DNA of 64,000 bases, taken from positions 558,001 to 622,000 of the forward strand of contig JABYQS010000002.1 in assembly GCA_022592435.1 (NCBI GenBank). Reading direction: 5' to 3'. Under the pieces are notes generated by a model that worked only from the letters and a program-made list of their open reading frames with translations, did no database searches and was not told where the DNA came from. The stretch comes from Cerioporus squamosus. Taxonomy: Eukaryota > Basidiomycota > Agaricomycetes > Polyporales > Polyporaceae. The position numbers and the translations under genes are program-made. Positions 1 through 10,394 of the stretch are shown here, piece after piece; the stretch's first letter is position 1, and the number at the start of each line of letters is the position of its first letter.

Positions 1-1132
1 CATGAGCGCAAAGGCGCGGATGGTACTGCGCAGCTTGAGCTTCTTCCCGCTCAGTTCAGCAGGCTGGTCCGGGTCGTCTTCATTTCCGGCGATCCTCTTG
101 GTTCGCGAGCCGCCCTTCTTCTTCGTCGCCTCCTCCGCCTCATAGTAGGCAAGCTTTTGATTGGCCACCGTGAGCTGCTGCGAGAGATCGAGGATGGTCT
201 CGTTTGCGCTGCGCAACATCTACAAAAGAGGAACGCTCATCAATACATTGACAGCGGCTCATGCCGTCGAGGAGAAGACTTACCGCCAAGGCTTCGCTGA
301 TCGTCGGTCCACTGAGAAAGGCAGCCGCCGGGTTGTGCTGCCCAGTCCAGCCACCGGTAGGTGCAGCTGGCCAACCATCGGGTGGCGGGCAGACCTGTGG
401 AGCAACGGGTCTAGGCGCAACAGGCATGGTAGTACCCCAGCCGCCAGACGAACCCGCCGCTTGACGATGGAGACCAAGAGGTGCGGCTTGGCCAGCGTAC
501 ACATTGAACGTTCCAGCATCTTGAAATGAACGAGGACGACGTTCTGTCTGAGCAACGGCGACCTGCGATTGTGCGGCATGAGTGGGAACGGCGGGAGGTC
601 GCAGAACGTCATGGAAAGTCGTCGTCCTGCGCATGTCCTGGGGTGCGAAGTTTGCAGGATACAGTCCTTCATCAGCGTGAACGGCAGAACGTGCAGCCCA
701 GGGAACGGCAGCAGGAGCATGAGCAGCTTGAGCGGCAGCACTGGGATGCGCTGCGGGCGGGCGATATGCAGGACCGGCTTGAGGGACGACTTGAGGAGGA
801 GGGGGCAGTTGCGACGGTCCAGCGTACGCGAAGCGAGGAATCGCGAGCTGAGCAGTCCCGGGTTGATACGAGCCAGGTAGTATGTCGGCCCCGAGGGTAT
901 GACTCTGAGGTTGTCGTCCTGCCTCACCAGCACCACGCCCACCACCTCGACGACCACCGCGCCCGCCACCTCGACCACTACCGCGGCCACCACCTTGACC
1001 ACCGTCGCTACCTACTGTGGGCTGCACTCCATCGTCCTCGCCCGACGTCTCTTCGTCGCAACTGGAGACGTCGATATCGATGTGCTCCCCCGTGTCGTAG
1101 CCGATGCGCATTCGACCCTGGAATTGTGGCAT
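1..1132 (-). CDS. Hypothetical RGG-rich protein, 3' part beyond window
   Basis: I do not recognise this protein. The ATG at 1132 opens an exon running to 284. An intron follows at 220-283 (GTAAGT donor, TAG acceptor), and the second exon reads off the left edge. Residues 1-45 are acidic (DTGEHIDIDV, SCDEE). Then comes a stretch of about 25 residues made almost only of Gly and Arg, an RGG box of the kind found in RNA-binding proteins. About 200 Pro/Ala/Gln-rich, probably disordered residues follow. The second exon begins with a probable coiled coil (LDLSQQLTVANQKL) and a basic patch (KKKGGSRTKR). A nuclear or RNA-associated role is only a guess from composition. The intron and the steady frame argue for a real gene. 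Confidence 0.6.
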
Positions 1133-2165
1133 CTCGGGAGTCCTGTGGTCCGTTATTAGTATCGTTCCCCGCGACCTACGCCAAAGAGAGCCGACTTCTT
1201 ACCTTTGACACGCAGATCGTACTCTAAGGTCGGAAGCAAGCAAGGCGTCTCAATGCGCGAAGAAGGAAAAGCAGATATGCGTGAAGACGTAAGGTGAAGG
1301 TCGCGGGTTCGGATTCTGTGGTGTGAGAGGAAGCAGAAATGGCCAAGTTGCAAGGAAGTCAAGCGATAGAGGGAAGAAGAGCAGAGGCAGGTGAGTCAAC
1401 AGAAGGGAAGGTGAACGTCAGAGTGCAAGAAGAGGGAGGACGACGTGGCAGTAACTCAAGGCTTACGCCAACTTCGCCCTCCACAAATATCGGGCTCCCC
1501 ATCAAACACGGTGTTCGACAGAAATTCTTGACAGCGTACGCCGTTTTCTATAATTGCCGGATTATCTTCCGAGAGCCTGAAAAATATACGTTTAGTACGT
1601 CATGCACTGGCAAGAAGTTCCAATCACCGCGGCAGTCTGGCATAACTGCAAGTCGCGCAAGTTTGTATGTCTGAATGTTAACGGTTGGTATTAGTCCTTG
1701 AACAGATCACAGATACATGCGGATACATGAATGGAGCCCAGAAGAAACAAAAGTAGAGACTGATGACAGCTAAACCCATACCGACAACACCACCTTCATC
1801 CCTCTGAATCGCCGACGATCCATAGGTACTGATGTAGATCTCTTTATTTGATGTTCGCAAACTCTTAGTCGCGTTGACAGGGCGGAAACCCATGAATTGA
1901 GTTGTTGCATGCTAGAGATCGTGAGATGACAACCGAAAGGCGAGTGAGGTCGGTGTTATCTTGCAAACCGGTCTTGGTATGCACATCAAGCAGTCTCTTG
2001 TCCGAACTAAGACCTGACGAACTCGTTGACGATTCTTGTGAATTACGTGGTCAACCCAGAGGCTGCAGCTGTCCTACCTGGACCGTCGACGAAGGTTAGG
2101 CGGTATACTCCTTCGTGTGCCAGCGACGTCCCACACCGCCTTGAGTAGAGTGCGCATCCGAGCGT
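1133..2165. other. Intergenic, no gene seen
   Basis: About 1 kb between the hypothetical gene and the coatomer fragment. Open frames are short and overlap in all directions, and no conserved protein words were found. The stretch just left of 2166, where the rest of the coatomer gene should lie, carries no coatomer-like sequence in any frame. Confidence 0.5.
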
Positions 2166-2853
2166 TCAAACCTGGGGTAGGATCTGGATCTGACGAGCCT
2201 GCGCCTCGTGGACCCATCGTTTGACAACATCCTCCGCGTTCGGGAAGAGGTGGTACGCGGACACGAGCGCGGCAGAGGAGATGGAGGAGTTCTTGTCGAC
2301 GATTGCATCTCTGAAGAAACGTTCTGCGCCTTGGGCCACAGACGGCTGCATCCCCCACTTGCATTGGTCTCGGTCAGCCATGACGGGAGAATGAGTACTC
2401 ACGTCGATAATCCGGGCGAGTGCGCGGATGGCATTCGGCCGGTAGATGACCTCCGAGTTCGGCTGCATATCCTTCATGATGCTCGCCGTGACCATGATGA
2501 CGTCCTCCGCGGTCATGGCAAGCTCCTTGATCGCGAGGTAGACCATTTGGCGCAGTGCACTCTGTCCGTTGCGCGGTATGAGTACGCACATCAAATAACT
2601 GAGGGATCACGAGCATACGCACGTCCTTATGCTGAAACAACTTCGTCGTCCCAAAGAACAATGTCGTGGCCTCCTGCGTGTTGAACGTCTCGCCGACATA
2701 GAGCAGGTACACGATGCGCGTGAGCAGAGCTCTGCACTTGCGGGGACTGATGGGGGATTCATTGAAGACGCGGGCCTCCTGGATGACGGTCGTCTTGTTG
2801 TTGTAGTACGTGCTGAGCCCGCTCTCCTCGTCCTTTTTCGTCGCGAAAGACAT
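2166..2853 (-). pseudogene. SEC21: Truncated coatomer gamma subunit (N-terminal fragment)
   Basis: The three exons 2853-2623, 2561-2403 and 2345-2166 encode about 189 residues that match the N-terminus of coatomer gamma (COPI coat, Golgi-to-ER vesicles). Conserved words are KKDEESGLSTYY, QEARVFNESPISPRKC, AEDVIMVTASIMKDMQ and SSAALVSAYHLFP. Family members are about 900 residues, so roughly 80% is missing: the frame hits a stop right after KRWVHEAQ, in the middle of the adaptin-like helical repeat domain. The two introns (61 and 57 nt, GT-AG) are retained, so this is a genomic fragment rather than a retrocopy. The part present is well conserved and unbroken, which suggests a recent duplication or a rearrangement breakpoint near 2170. 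It cannot act as a full COPI subunit. Whether it is transcribed is unknown. Confidence 0.85.
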
Positions 2854-3241
2854 GATGAAAGCAGAGAAGAGGGCGCGCGCGGGGCAGCACGACGTGGAAG
2901 GTGTGTACTTTGCAGGTTCAGTCCGGCGCCCACATCATCGCGACTCGCACTGCTCCACGTGGCTCGCTGGCACAGCACGTCGCGTTCTACTCAACGCCTC
3001 GGAAAGTAAGTCGAAATTCCTTGCATGCGTAGGCCTGCTACAACAGGGCTGCATGAGAAATTGCTCCTTGTCTCACATATGCTTGCTGTCACTCGGAGAA
3101 ACTATTCAATCTACACAAGTTTGGATTATCCTGGTTACACCAACAAGTCAGAGCGGCAAGTGTGCGTGGAAGTACTAGACACTCGAAAGATTATGGGGTA
3201 ATAACAAGTGATTTGGTTGACGATGAGTGTGCACACAATAA
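2854..3241. other. Intergenic between two gene fragments
   Basis: This stretch covers the sequence upstream of the coatomer fragment and the A/T-richer stretch before the orphan coding fragment. No gene, tRNA or repeat was recognised. Confidence 0.4.
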
Positions 3242-3535
3242 CGAATACAACGATGGATACCGCGCCTGGTCACCGACCTCGCCTGCTCTTCCGTCTACGC
3301 CGCCTGCCGCGACCAACAACCTCCCGCCGACTTCGTCCGCATCTGCGGAGAGCTCGGCGTGCTCTCCACGCTAGCGACCGCTGCCAACCACCGGCCGCCA
3401 CCGACTACCGACACCAGCGACCTCCACCCACCCGGACCAGACGCGGCGCCCTCTCTCTCCAGCGCGCCTTCGACGGGACCGACCAATGTCCTGGGTCGGC
3501 CTCCGAAGAAGTGGAGGAGGGAGGAAAACAAGTAG
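3242..3535 (+). pseudogene. Orphan C-terminal coding fragment, unidentified
   Basis: One frame is open from just after a stop at 3239 to a TAG at 3533-3535. From 3260 on it has strongly GC-ending codons typical of the window's real exons. It reads as a protein tail: LVTDLACSSVYAACRD, then DFVRICGELGVLSTLATAA, then a Pro/Ser-rich linker, ending in a basic GRPPKKWRREENK. There is no ATG in the frame and I could not find an upstream exon, so it looks like the 3' end of a gene whose 5' part is absent. I do not recognise the family. A small last exon of a gene with a distant upstream exon is the alternative. Confidence 0.4.
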
Positions 3536-4299
3536 CGAGATCCAGCAACGTGACGACGAGGCAAATATACGAGAGGAGAGGGATAAGGAGACTGCAACAA
3601 AGGAACGAGGGGATGACGCACAGGGCGTACAGTGGGCGTATTAGGAGGAAACGGAAGAGAACCTGGAAGATATACAATGAATCATGAAGACGTGATGATG
3701 CGTGTACTGTGGGGGTAGGAGGGAATCATCATGGAGTCAAGGAGCGATCATCACGAGGTACGGCGCGAGGGGAATAATATCATACGAGGGGGATGAGGCG
3801 GCCATCCTGTGGCGGCCTCAGCAGGCCGCCGAATAGGAGGCTTGAAAGGAAATAGCGTCCGTACGAGATAGAAACTTGGCAGCGTTGGGAGGGGTGCGTG
3901 GGTGCAAGCTCTTGAGGCAAACACCTTGCGCATAAGTCGCGAGCGTGCGAGAGACCGGTCCGTTCAGCGAGGGGCGGGTATGTGGATCGCAAAGACCTGG
4001 AGCGCCAGCCACGACCGTCCCGCTTGTGGAGACGATCTGAACTCGGGGCTGACGCGTACGTCCATCCACCGCCCGCACGCCTTCTTCCCACAGCGTGCTC
4101 CTACAACTTGCGCATCCTCCACCCTCCCGACCGCGGGTGACGCGACCAACCGAGAACGTAACCGACATCCGAGGCATCCATACCGTAGGCGATCAAACCT
4201 ATACCGAGCGCTCCCATGCATCTGCCCTCCACCCCCCATGCTCGGCCGGACCCGGACGTGCTGTAACCGCAGCTCCCCCGTCATGTTAGAGGGAGGCGT
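3536..4299. other. Intergenic, 3' flank of the kinase gene
   Basis: This stretch contains several overlapping open frames on both strands with low-complexity Arg/Pro-rich translations, typical of non-coding GC-rich DNA. No recognised feature was found. The part nearest 4300 is probably the 3' UTR of the casein kinase gene. Confidence 0.4.
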
Positions 4300-4312
4300 T
4301 TACCAGTTGTCT

Positions 4313-5541
4313 TCACCGCGACGGGGCATGGAACGCTGGCCGACGGCACCGGCAGCAGCCTGCTGTTGGCGAGTGTGGGACTGGACCAAGTAAGTAAAAG
4401 TGGGTGAACCTTAAGTTGCGCCAGGACTCACAATTGTCGTCGCCTCGGCCGTCCTCGCCCTCCTGGAGGACCTTGCGCCTGCCAGCAGTGGCCTTGTTGC
4501 TGGAGCCGGCACCCTCATCCATGGCTCGCTGCATGCTCCAGTCGAACACGTAGTCGTACTGGTAGCCCTCACGAATGACCAGGTCGCAGAAAAGCTTGCG
4601 CAGGTACGAGTAGTCCGGCTTGTCGTCGGAGCGGAGGGCGCGGGTGTAGTTCAAGACGATGCCGAACTCGTTGGGGAAACCGTGGCAGAGCAGATCAGTC
4701 GGAGTAGTCATCTTCTTCTCCATGATCCGGTCGTACTTCTCCTTCTTGGTCGCAGCCTTGAGACCCTGCCAAGGGAGAGAGCCGCGGAGGAAGTACATGA
4801 GGACGTAGGCAAGGGATTCCAAGTCATCCCGATGAGCCTGCTCAACGCTCAAGTGAGTGTTGATGGGCGTGTAACGAGCGGTACCCGTCAGGTTCTTGTT
4901 CTCCCTGTAGGGGATGTGAAGGTGGGTCTTGGGGTCTCTGTACTTCTTCGCCAGACCAAAGTCGATGACGTTGACTTGGTTGCCGCGCTTCCCGATGCCC
5001 ATGAGGAAGTTGTCAGGCTTGATATCCCGGTGGATGAAATTGCGCGAGTAGATGTACTCAATGCGGGAGATCTGCAATGACGTGGCGTTAGACAATCCGA
5101 TAAGCTGGTACAATTAGCGATGGGAGTTACAAGGGACATTACATACCAGCTGATCGACCAAGAGGACAGTCTTAAGACTGAACTTGCAGTGGCAGAAGAT
5201 GAACAGATTCTCGAGCGACAGGCCGAGAAGGTCGATGACCATGGCATTGTAGTCGCACTCTGTCACGAACCAACGGACAAAGGGGACACCAACACCACCA
5301 GCAAGGGCCTGGCAGACCTTGAACTCGGACTCAATCTGGGGGTACTTGGCCTTGCCCGACTCAAGCTTGATGGCAACTTCCTCACCTAAGGTGATGTTGA
5401 TCCCAAGGTAGATGCCACCTGCAAAAGGCGTGTTAGTGAATGTGTCGAGTTCACCATTGAATGAGGCCACGCACCGAAGGAGCCCGACGAGTACTTCCTA
5501 CGAACACGGATGTCGAGGCGGTGCGAAGATAGTTTGGCCAT
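4313..5541 (-). CDS. Casein kinase I family Ser/Thr kinase, divergent copy
   Basis: The exons are 5541-5475, 5418-5147 and 5071-4432, followed by a short tail exon from 4380. The protein is clearly a CK1 kinase: EEVAIKLES (ATP-binding Lys), [12 protein letters not shown] (catalytic loop), [13 protein letters not shown] (DFG), [14 protein letters not shown] and QYDYVFDW are all present. CK1 kinases phosphorylate primed Ser/Thr sites in trafficking, DNA repair and cell-cycle control. Unusually, the N-terminus goes from DIRVRRKY straight to SSGSFGG. From family knowledge, about seven residues of strand beta-1 and the first glycine of the loop are missing. Several otherwise near-invariant positions also differ ([15 protein letters not shown]). 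The tail is uncertain: after the 51-nt intron at 4381-4431 the frame continues to a stop at 4313, whereas a Gln/Ala-rich tail ending in GEDNW (stop at 4300) lies in another frame. This is probably a diverged paralogue. Confidence 0.85.
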
Positions 5542-6005
5542 CGATGTTCAGATCTGTGGTAGTGGGTTGTAGTGTGGTTCTGAGAAAGAGCACATTCGAA
5601 ATGATCAGCGAGTGAGAATATATGAAGCTGAGGGACGAACTGAATATAATATGAGCATAGACCGGATGTTGCCTTTCGCGAATGCAGACGCTGTTCTGAA
5701 GGAAGTCGCTTGGATGTCAAGACCTAGGCTACTGCTAGTCTTCTGCGGACTGAGAGTGGAAGGGACAGACAATGAACGTCGGGAACCGAACGATGGATGT
5801 TGAGAACTGGACGAGCCCGTATGCTTTTGGACGACCAACCGCCGGAAAGTGCACGTGACATACTGTCTCCGACTTGATATACCATCGTACTACATATCGT
5901 ACATTTCAACCGTCTGCTGCTGTATCGTACATCTGCCATCTGCTACCATATCATACAGTTCATACACGTAGTCCGAGGTCGACGTAGCACACCTGTACAT
6001 GACTA
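5542..6005. other. Intergenic between kinase and transposase
   Basis: No gene seen. Just 3' of the transposase stop, the heptamer ATCGTAC occurs three times within 47 bp (5884-5890, 5896-5902, 5924-5930), with degenerate copies after it. No CACTA-type terminal motif was found here. Confidence 0.4.
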
Positions 6006-9000
6006 TCACGTATCCAAGTTGAAGTACCCTCGCAACCGCAGGAACATGTCGGCATCGACAAGATCAATGACGAGGCGGTCGTCAAAGGGAGAGGCTACCT
6101 GCCGCGGATCGTAGAACATGTCCCAGAATGCGTCCATACTAGCCCGGTTGTCAGCACCATGGTACCTGTTGAGCCTAGCGTATGCTTTCTCCTCCTCTGC
6201 CGTCGCCCTGTACTGGTATGTCGATGGTAAACCATAGTCACGCACAACAAGTGCACCACGGATGATGGATCCGAGATGGATGAAGGCAGAGCCCGCGTAC
6301 TGGTCCTGGCAGCGGCGAATCCGCAGCAGACCTAGTTCATGGTCGACTCTGGACCGAGGTGCGAGGACGACGTCGTAGACCGTGACAAGGGCAAGCGGAT
6401 AGATGGTACCTTCGACGTTGCAGGTGAACACTGAGTTCAGCTGACCGAAGCGGTACTCGCCTCGCCCAGATCCCCTGAACAGTACCCAGTCATAGCGCGG
6501 CGCGGAGTACCAATTCGCGGTGATGCGCAACTTGTCGACCTCGAGCTTCCATGTCTCCACGGACTCGTAACTGATCTTCAAATACTTGTAAGGTGTGATC
6601 TGTGGTATCAGCATTAGACCGAGCTTGTATGAGCAAAGAGAGAGCGCTTGCCATGAGATATCCATTGATTCGAGGTGCGTTGTCGGACTCGCGGCGGAGA
6701 GACGCGAGGAACAGGGTCAGCCGAGCAGGTAAGTCTTTGTAGGTCTCCTGGGCAGCGTACGCATGCCGAAGTGACAATAGAGGGATATTGTCATCGTGAG
6801 AGCCAACGTAGACGTGGTAGAACTGGTGCAAGTTGGTCGGCTCGTTATCCTCCACAGGGGGCGGAGCGGGCGGTGCGCGCAGCTTGTCGAGGAAGTCTAG
6901 TTGATAGCGTGTGAACCTGGCTACGACAAACTGATGTTCAATCCGAGAGATCTGACAGGGTTGTTAGACCATCCGCTTTCTCGCGAGCTGAGTGAGGGTT
7001 TACCTGCTCCTCGACGTTCTTGAAGTTAGTCCGCTCTTGATATATGGCCTTGATGATACCATGTGCGCGCTCGCTGGGCTTGGTGTTGTAGTTGTACGTC
7101 GCGCCCTTCGCGCGGATGTCCGCAGGAGTATGTTGATGGGTGTGGTCTTTAGGGAAGTTCCAGGATTTCTGTGGACGCTCGAGCTTGTACAACTACGGAG
7201 AGTTGCAAGTTTAGCATCACATTGTTCAGCTAGATCAGCAATCCCACATACCTTGAGCGCTGCAGAGAACCTTGGCAGGTTCTTCTCGAAGCAGGCAAGC
7301 CGATCCTCAGTTTGCAACTCGAGGCCAGCATACATATCGAGCACGCAATATATCCGCATTGCCCTCAACAGCGGCAATCCACACCTATCAATGGAAAGAA
7401 GGACGTTGTATGTGGAGGGAATGAGGATCTAGAAAGGACATGAGATGAGTAACGTCATCCGGTAGACGGCATCCACTTGCCTTAGAGAGCGCTTCGTACT
7501 TCGAGCCGTCGGCAAAGTTGAAGGTGACGACCTCACTGGCGTGGTAGAGGTTGGCCCATCGCGGCACCGCGTCCACTCTATGAGGAGCTCAGTCAGTTCC
7601 ATACTACCATGAATGTTTCGAACATATGCTACTCACTGATCATGGACCATCTCAGTTGCGGTCACATCAGCGTTCAGGATCACTTTCTGGTACTCGTCCA
7701 GGAGGTGTGCAGCGAAGAGGCCAGAGTGGTAGGCGTGGAGCCTATCGAACGAGTTGGTCTCGTGAGGGTCACTCCTTACGACGCTCCAGAAAACGTTCTA
7801 CTAATGTCATCATTCTGAACCTCTCCATGACTGTAATCTGACTTACCTCGACATCACGGATGGAAATTTTCTTGAGTTTCTCCTCCTTCTGCCTGTCGCT
7901 CAGAGAGGGATTCATGACTATGGACTGCGCCTGTTCCTGAGTGCGCAGAGGATAGAGAGGCTTGATACCAAGTTCAGCTTGCTCGGCAGCAGGCACGAGG
8001 CATACCGGACAAGGAAAGAGACCGTTTACTCCACGTATGAGAGTCATCACAGCCCTACATCGGCACGTTTGTCAGCAAGCAGCCACGACAACGAAATCAA
8101 GATGACCCTCACTGTTCTTCATAGTCAGCAACACATATCAATATGAGAGAAAAAAAGCGACGCAATATTCCGTCGCCACACCGAACCTTCTTGCCTGAAC
8201 GCGAGAACTCGGCGATCTTCTTGAGTACGTACTTCAGCGCTTCGTGCCAGACGTCGCGCTTGTGTGTAGCAAACTGCGGCTTGCCCTTCTCCTTCTCGTC
8301 GGAGACCTGTGCGAGGTTAGAGCGCCTCTAAGATCAGATGCGGACTTACGACAGGTAGAAAGCCTACGATTTGACCGCCACCGTGGCCAGAACTGTTTCG
8401 GATACTTGACGGCAAGTTGGCCAGACGGGCAATGACAGGATAGCCCTGTTGTGTCCCAAATGATGACAGGCGTGTCTTGTCAGCATAAAGGACGAAAGCG
8501 AGGGGAACGCCATCAGGCGGGAGAGAGGACTGAAGCCCAATCAACATCTGTTAGCCGCCATGCTCGCACGTGACGTACCTCGAACTCGTACAAACGCTCG
8601 GCCGTGTAGGGCTCGTCGATAAATTGAACCCATTTGCCGTTGACACCCTTGTACTGCTTGTACGCGTGCCACACGAAGTGGCGGCACATCAGAGGATCGA
8701 TGATCAGGCTTTCTGCCCAATCCCATGCGTCACGGTGCTGGAATGTGTACGTCTTCTCGCCATGTTCGTATGGGACTGTGAACTGATTGGCTTGGAACTA
8801 CCGTGATACATCAGAACATTACAACATGTAGAGCGAGATCGTACAAACAGCGGGCTGCTTCCCCCGCGCGGAATCCCACGCCTTCTGGATGTCATCGTAG
8901 GACTTCACGGTCAGCTGCCTGGGGTCGACCACGATACGATTGAGTATATCGAACAACGTGGTGGCCTGCCCGCGGTTCAGTCCACTGGTGAGCATGAACT

Positions 9001-9887
9001 CAGCGAGCTCGTAGTCAGTCCGAGTCGCAAATGGACGCCAGGGCTCATAGTTGACCTTCGTGATGTCGAACAGCTGCTGAGGCTGGGAGTAGTCGAGACG
9101 AGCGCGGATGGGATCTCGGCGGGCGTGTGGGTGGAACTCAGTCTTGAAGCCACCCTCCGGGACTACCTCCGCGGCAGCGTGACGTGGAGCAGGAGGATTG
9201 GCACCGGTAGTTGCCGGACCGGGACGATCCTGAGCGGAGCCTGCCCCGGGAGCAGTCGCCTGAGACGCGGCCATCGCTCCCTGCCGAGCGGCAGCAACAC
9301 GAGAATGAGCCGTCTGCGGGATAAGAGGTGTTGTCTCCTCGTACGATTGTTGAGGATGTGGGATGGTGTTCGAGGGAATAGAAGTTGGTTGCAAAGGATA
9401 CGGGGAGCCGTACTGCGCGGTACGAATGTCATGGCTCCCAGGAGGGGCCACTTCTCCCGAAACTGTTGACAGATCGCGGTGTCAGTTGAGTCGAATGGCA
9501 TGAGGACGTGGGTAGATATCTCACCGTGACTGCGCTCAGTTCCTGGTCTATTCTTGTTATCTGCGGCGGGTGGATGGGGGGGTGCAGCTGACCGACTTCA
9601 GTTCCAAAGCGATGCCGACGCAGAGCCGCTACTCACCTGGAATCTTGAAGGTCGGCGGGGCTCCAAGAGGTCGCTGTCCGGATTGCATCGCTGCCGTTCT
9701 GCGTCGCTGGTGGGCAGCCAGTTCGGCTGGATCCATGCAGTGATCAGTAGATGTTGCTGGAACACGGCATGAGCTTTCCAGCCATACCTGCTCTTCTCTG
9801 CTCAATACATGCGCGCTCATGATGGACCTTGGTGTCCGCTGGGATATGGTGGCCACAGTGTACGCACAACTCAAGCGATGAAGACAT
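6006..9887 (-). mobile_element. Plavaka-type DNA transposon, transposase gene
   Basis: A multi-exon gene of about ten exons and roughly 1,000 residues. I recognise it as a Plavaka transposase of the CACTA-like group found in basidiomycetes. It begins at 9887 with a C-x2-C-x11-H-x3-C zinc finger (CVHCGHH...HHERAC), then a Pro/Gln-rich linker. The conserved core includes LFDILNRIV, QHRDAWDWAESLIIDP, LSSFGTQQGYPVIARL, GQIVGFLPVV and GLFPCPVCLVP. Later exons carry TPADIRAKGATYNYNTKPSE and IHLGSIIRGALVVRDYG, and the C-terminus ends in LRGYFNLDT. The protein should cut and paste the element via a DDE-type nuclease core. I saw no internal stop or frame break, so it may be functional, though not every splice junction was proven. 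I found no terminal inverted repeats, so the element borders are unknown. The listed span is the coding region only. Confidence 0.8.
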
Positions 9888-10050
9888 CTTGGCCTAGGCA
9901 GAATGTGAGCCAAGAGACATCAGTGGGATGAGTTATGTGGAGGCTACGTACCGAGCGAATACTTACACGAAGGTAGAGAGAGCGAAATAATACTGGGAGA
10001 ATAACGAGAGTGAACACTGAGGTCAAGAGAGAGAGACGTGGTGAGGAGAG

Positions 10051-10056
10051 TTTATA
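10051..10056 (-). promoter_or_regulatory. TATA box, candidate for the transposase gene
   Basis: TATAAA on the minus strand (CGCTTATAAACTC context), about 165 bp upstream of the transposase ATG. That allows a start site near 10,025 and a 5' UTR of about 140 nt. It is a positional assignment only. Confidence 0.4.
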
Positions 10057-10105
10057 AGCGAGACAAACTTGAACATGGTTCGGTTCACAGTCTCACGATA
10101 CCCAC

Positions 10106-10123
10106 GCGATGACGGGTCATCGC
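10106..10123. repeat. Perfect inverted repeat, 8-bp arms
   Basis: GCGATGAC, a GG spacer, then GTCATCGC. The arms are perfectly complementary. The site lies about 50 bp upstream of the candidate TATA box of the transposase gene and about 170 bp before the tRNA gene. A dimeric protein-binding site or a transposon-end motif would both fit; nothing else in the sequence decides between them. Confidence 0.5.
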
Positions 10124-10292
10124 ATCCCGAGGATACCGGTGGATCTGGATGCTGCCACGCCTCGGGATCGGTTCCAGATCGTCATCCAGATTAAATACGG
10201 CCCAATCAGGAAACATTTTGATCCGGAGTTTCCCGCAAACTTCCGACAATACCCACTGCGCACTACAGTTACCAATCAGAGTCCCTTTTAAA

Positions 10293-10391
10293 TCCCGTTT
10301 AGCTCAGTTGGTAGAGCGCGTCACTAGTACATGGGCTTCAAGATTCTGCTCTGCTATGACGAGGTCAGTCGTTCGAGTCGGCTAATGGGAA
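10293..10391 (+). tRNA. tRNA-Thr (anticodon AGT), intron-containing
   Basis: A full cloverleaf can be drawn. The acceptor stem pairs 10293-10299 (TCCCGTT) with 10384-10390 (AATGGGA), including one G-T pair. The D stem pairs GCTC with GAGC, and the loop is AGTTGGTA. The anticodon stem pairs CGTCA with TGACG. The T arm pairs AGTCG with CGGCT around the loop TTCGAGT. The anticodon loop reads CT-AGT-A, giving Thr (ACU/ACC after A34 modification). A 26-nt intron at 10330-10355 follows position 37, the standard place for nuclear tRNA introns. The internal A box (TAGCTCAGTTGG) and B box (GTTCGAGTC) are good. A run of five T follows. It lies about 400 bp from the transposase start. Confidence 0.85.
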
Positions 10392-10394
10392 TAG

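Noticed and set aside
899..1159. Thr-rich plus-strand open frame
   Set aside because: It is the antisense of the RGG-coding repeat; codon usage and the intron support the minus-strand gene.
1306..1316. B-box-like GGTTCGGATTC, possible tRNA or Pol III gene
   Set aside because: No A box at the right distance and no acceptor or D stem could be formed around it.
3902..4393. 163-codon plus-strand open frame near the kinase gene
   Set aside because: It overlaps the kinase 3' end and translates to low-complexity Arg/Pro/Cys text with no conserved words.
5540..10392. CACTA-type terminal inverted repeats bounding the Plavaka element
   Set aside because: I looked for CACTA on the left and TAGTG on the right in proper orientation and found no pair, so no element borders are given.
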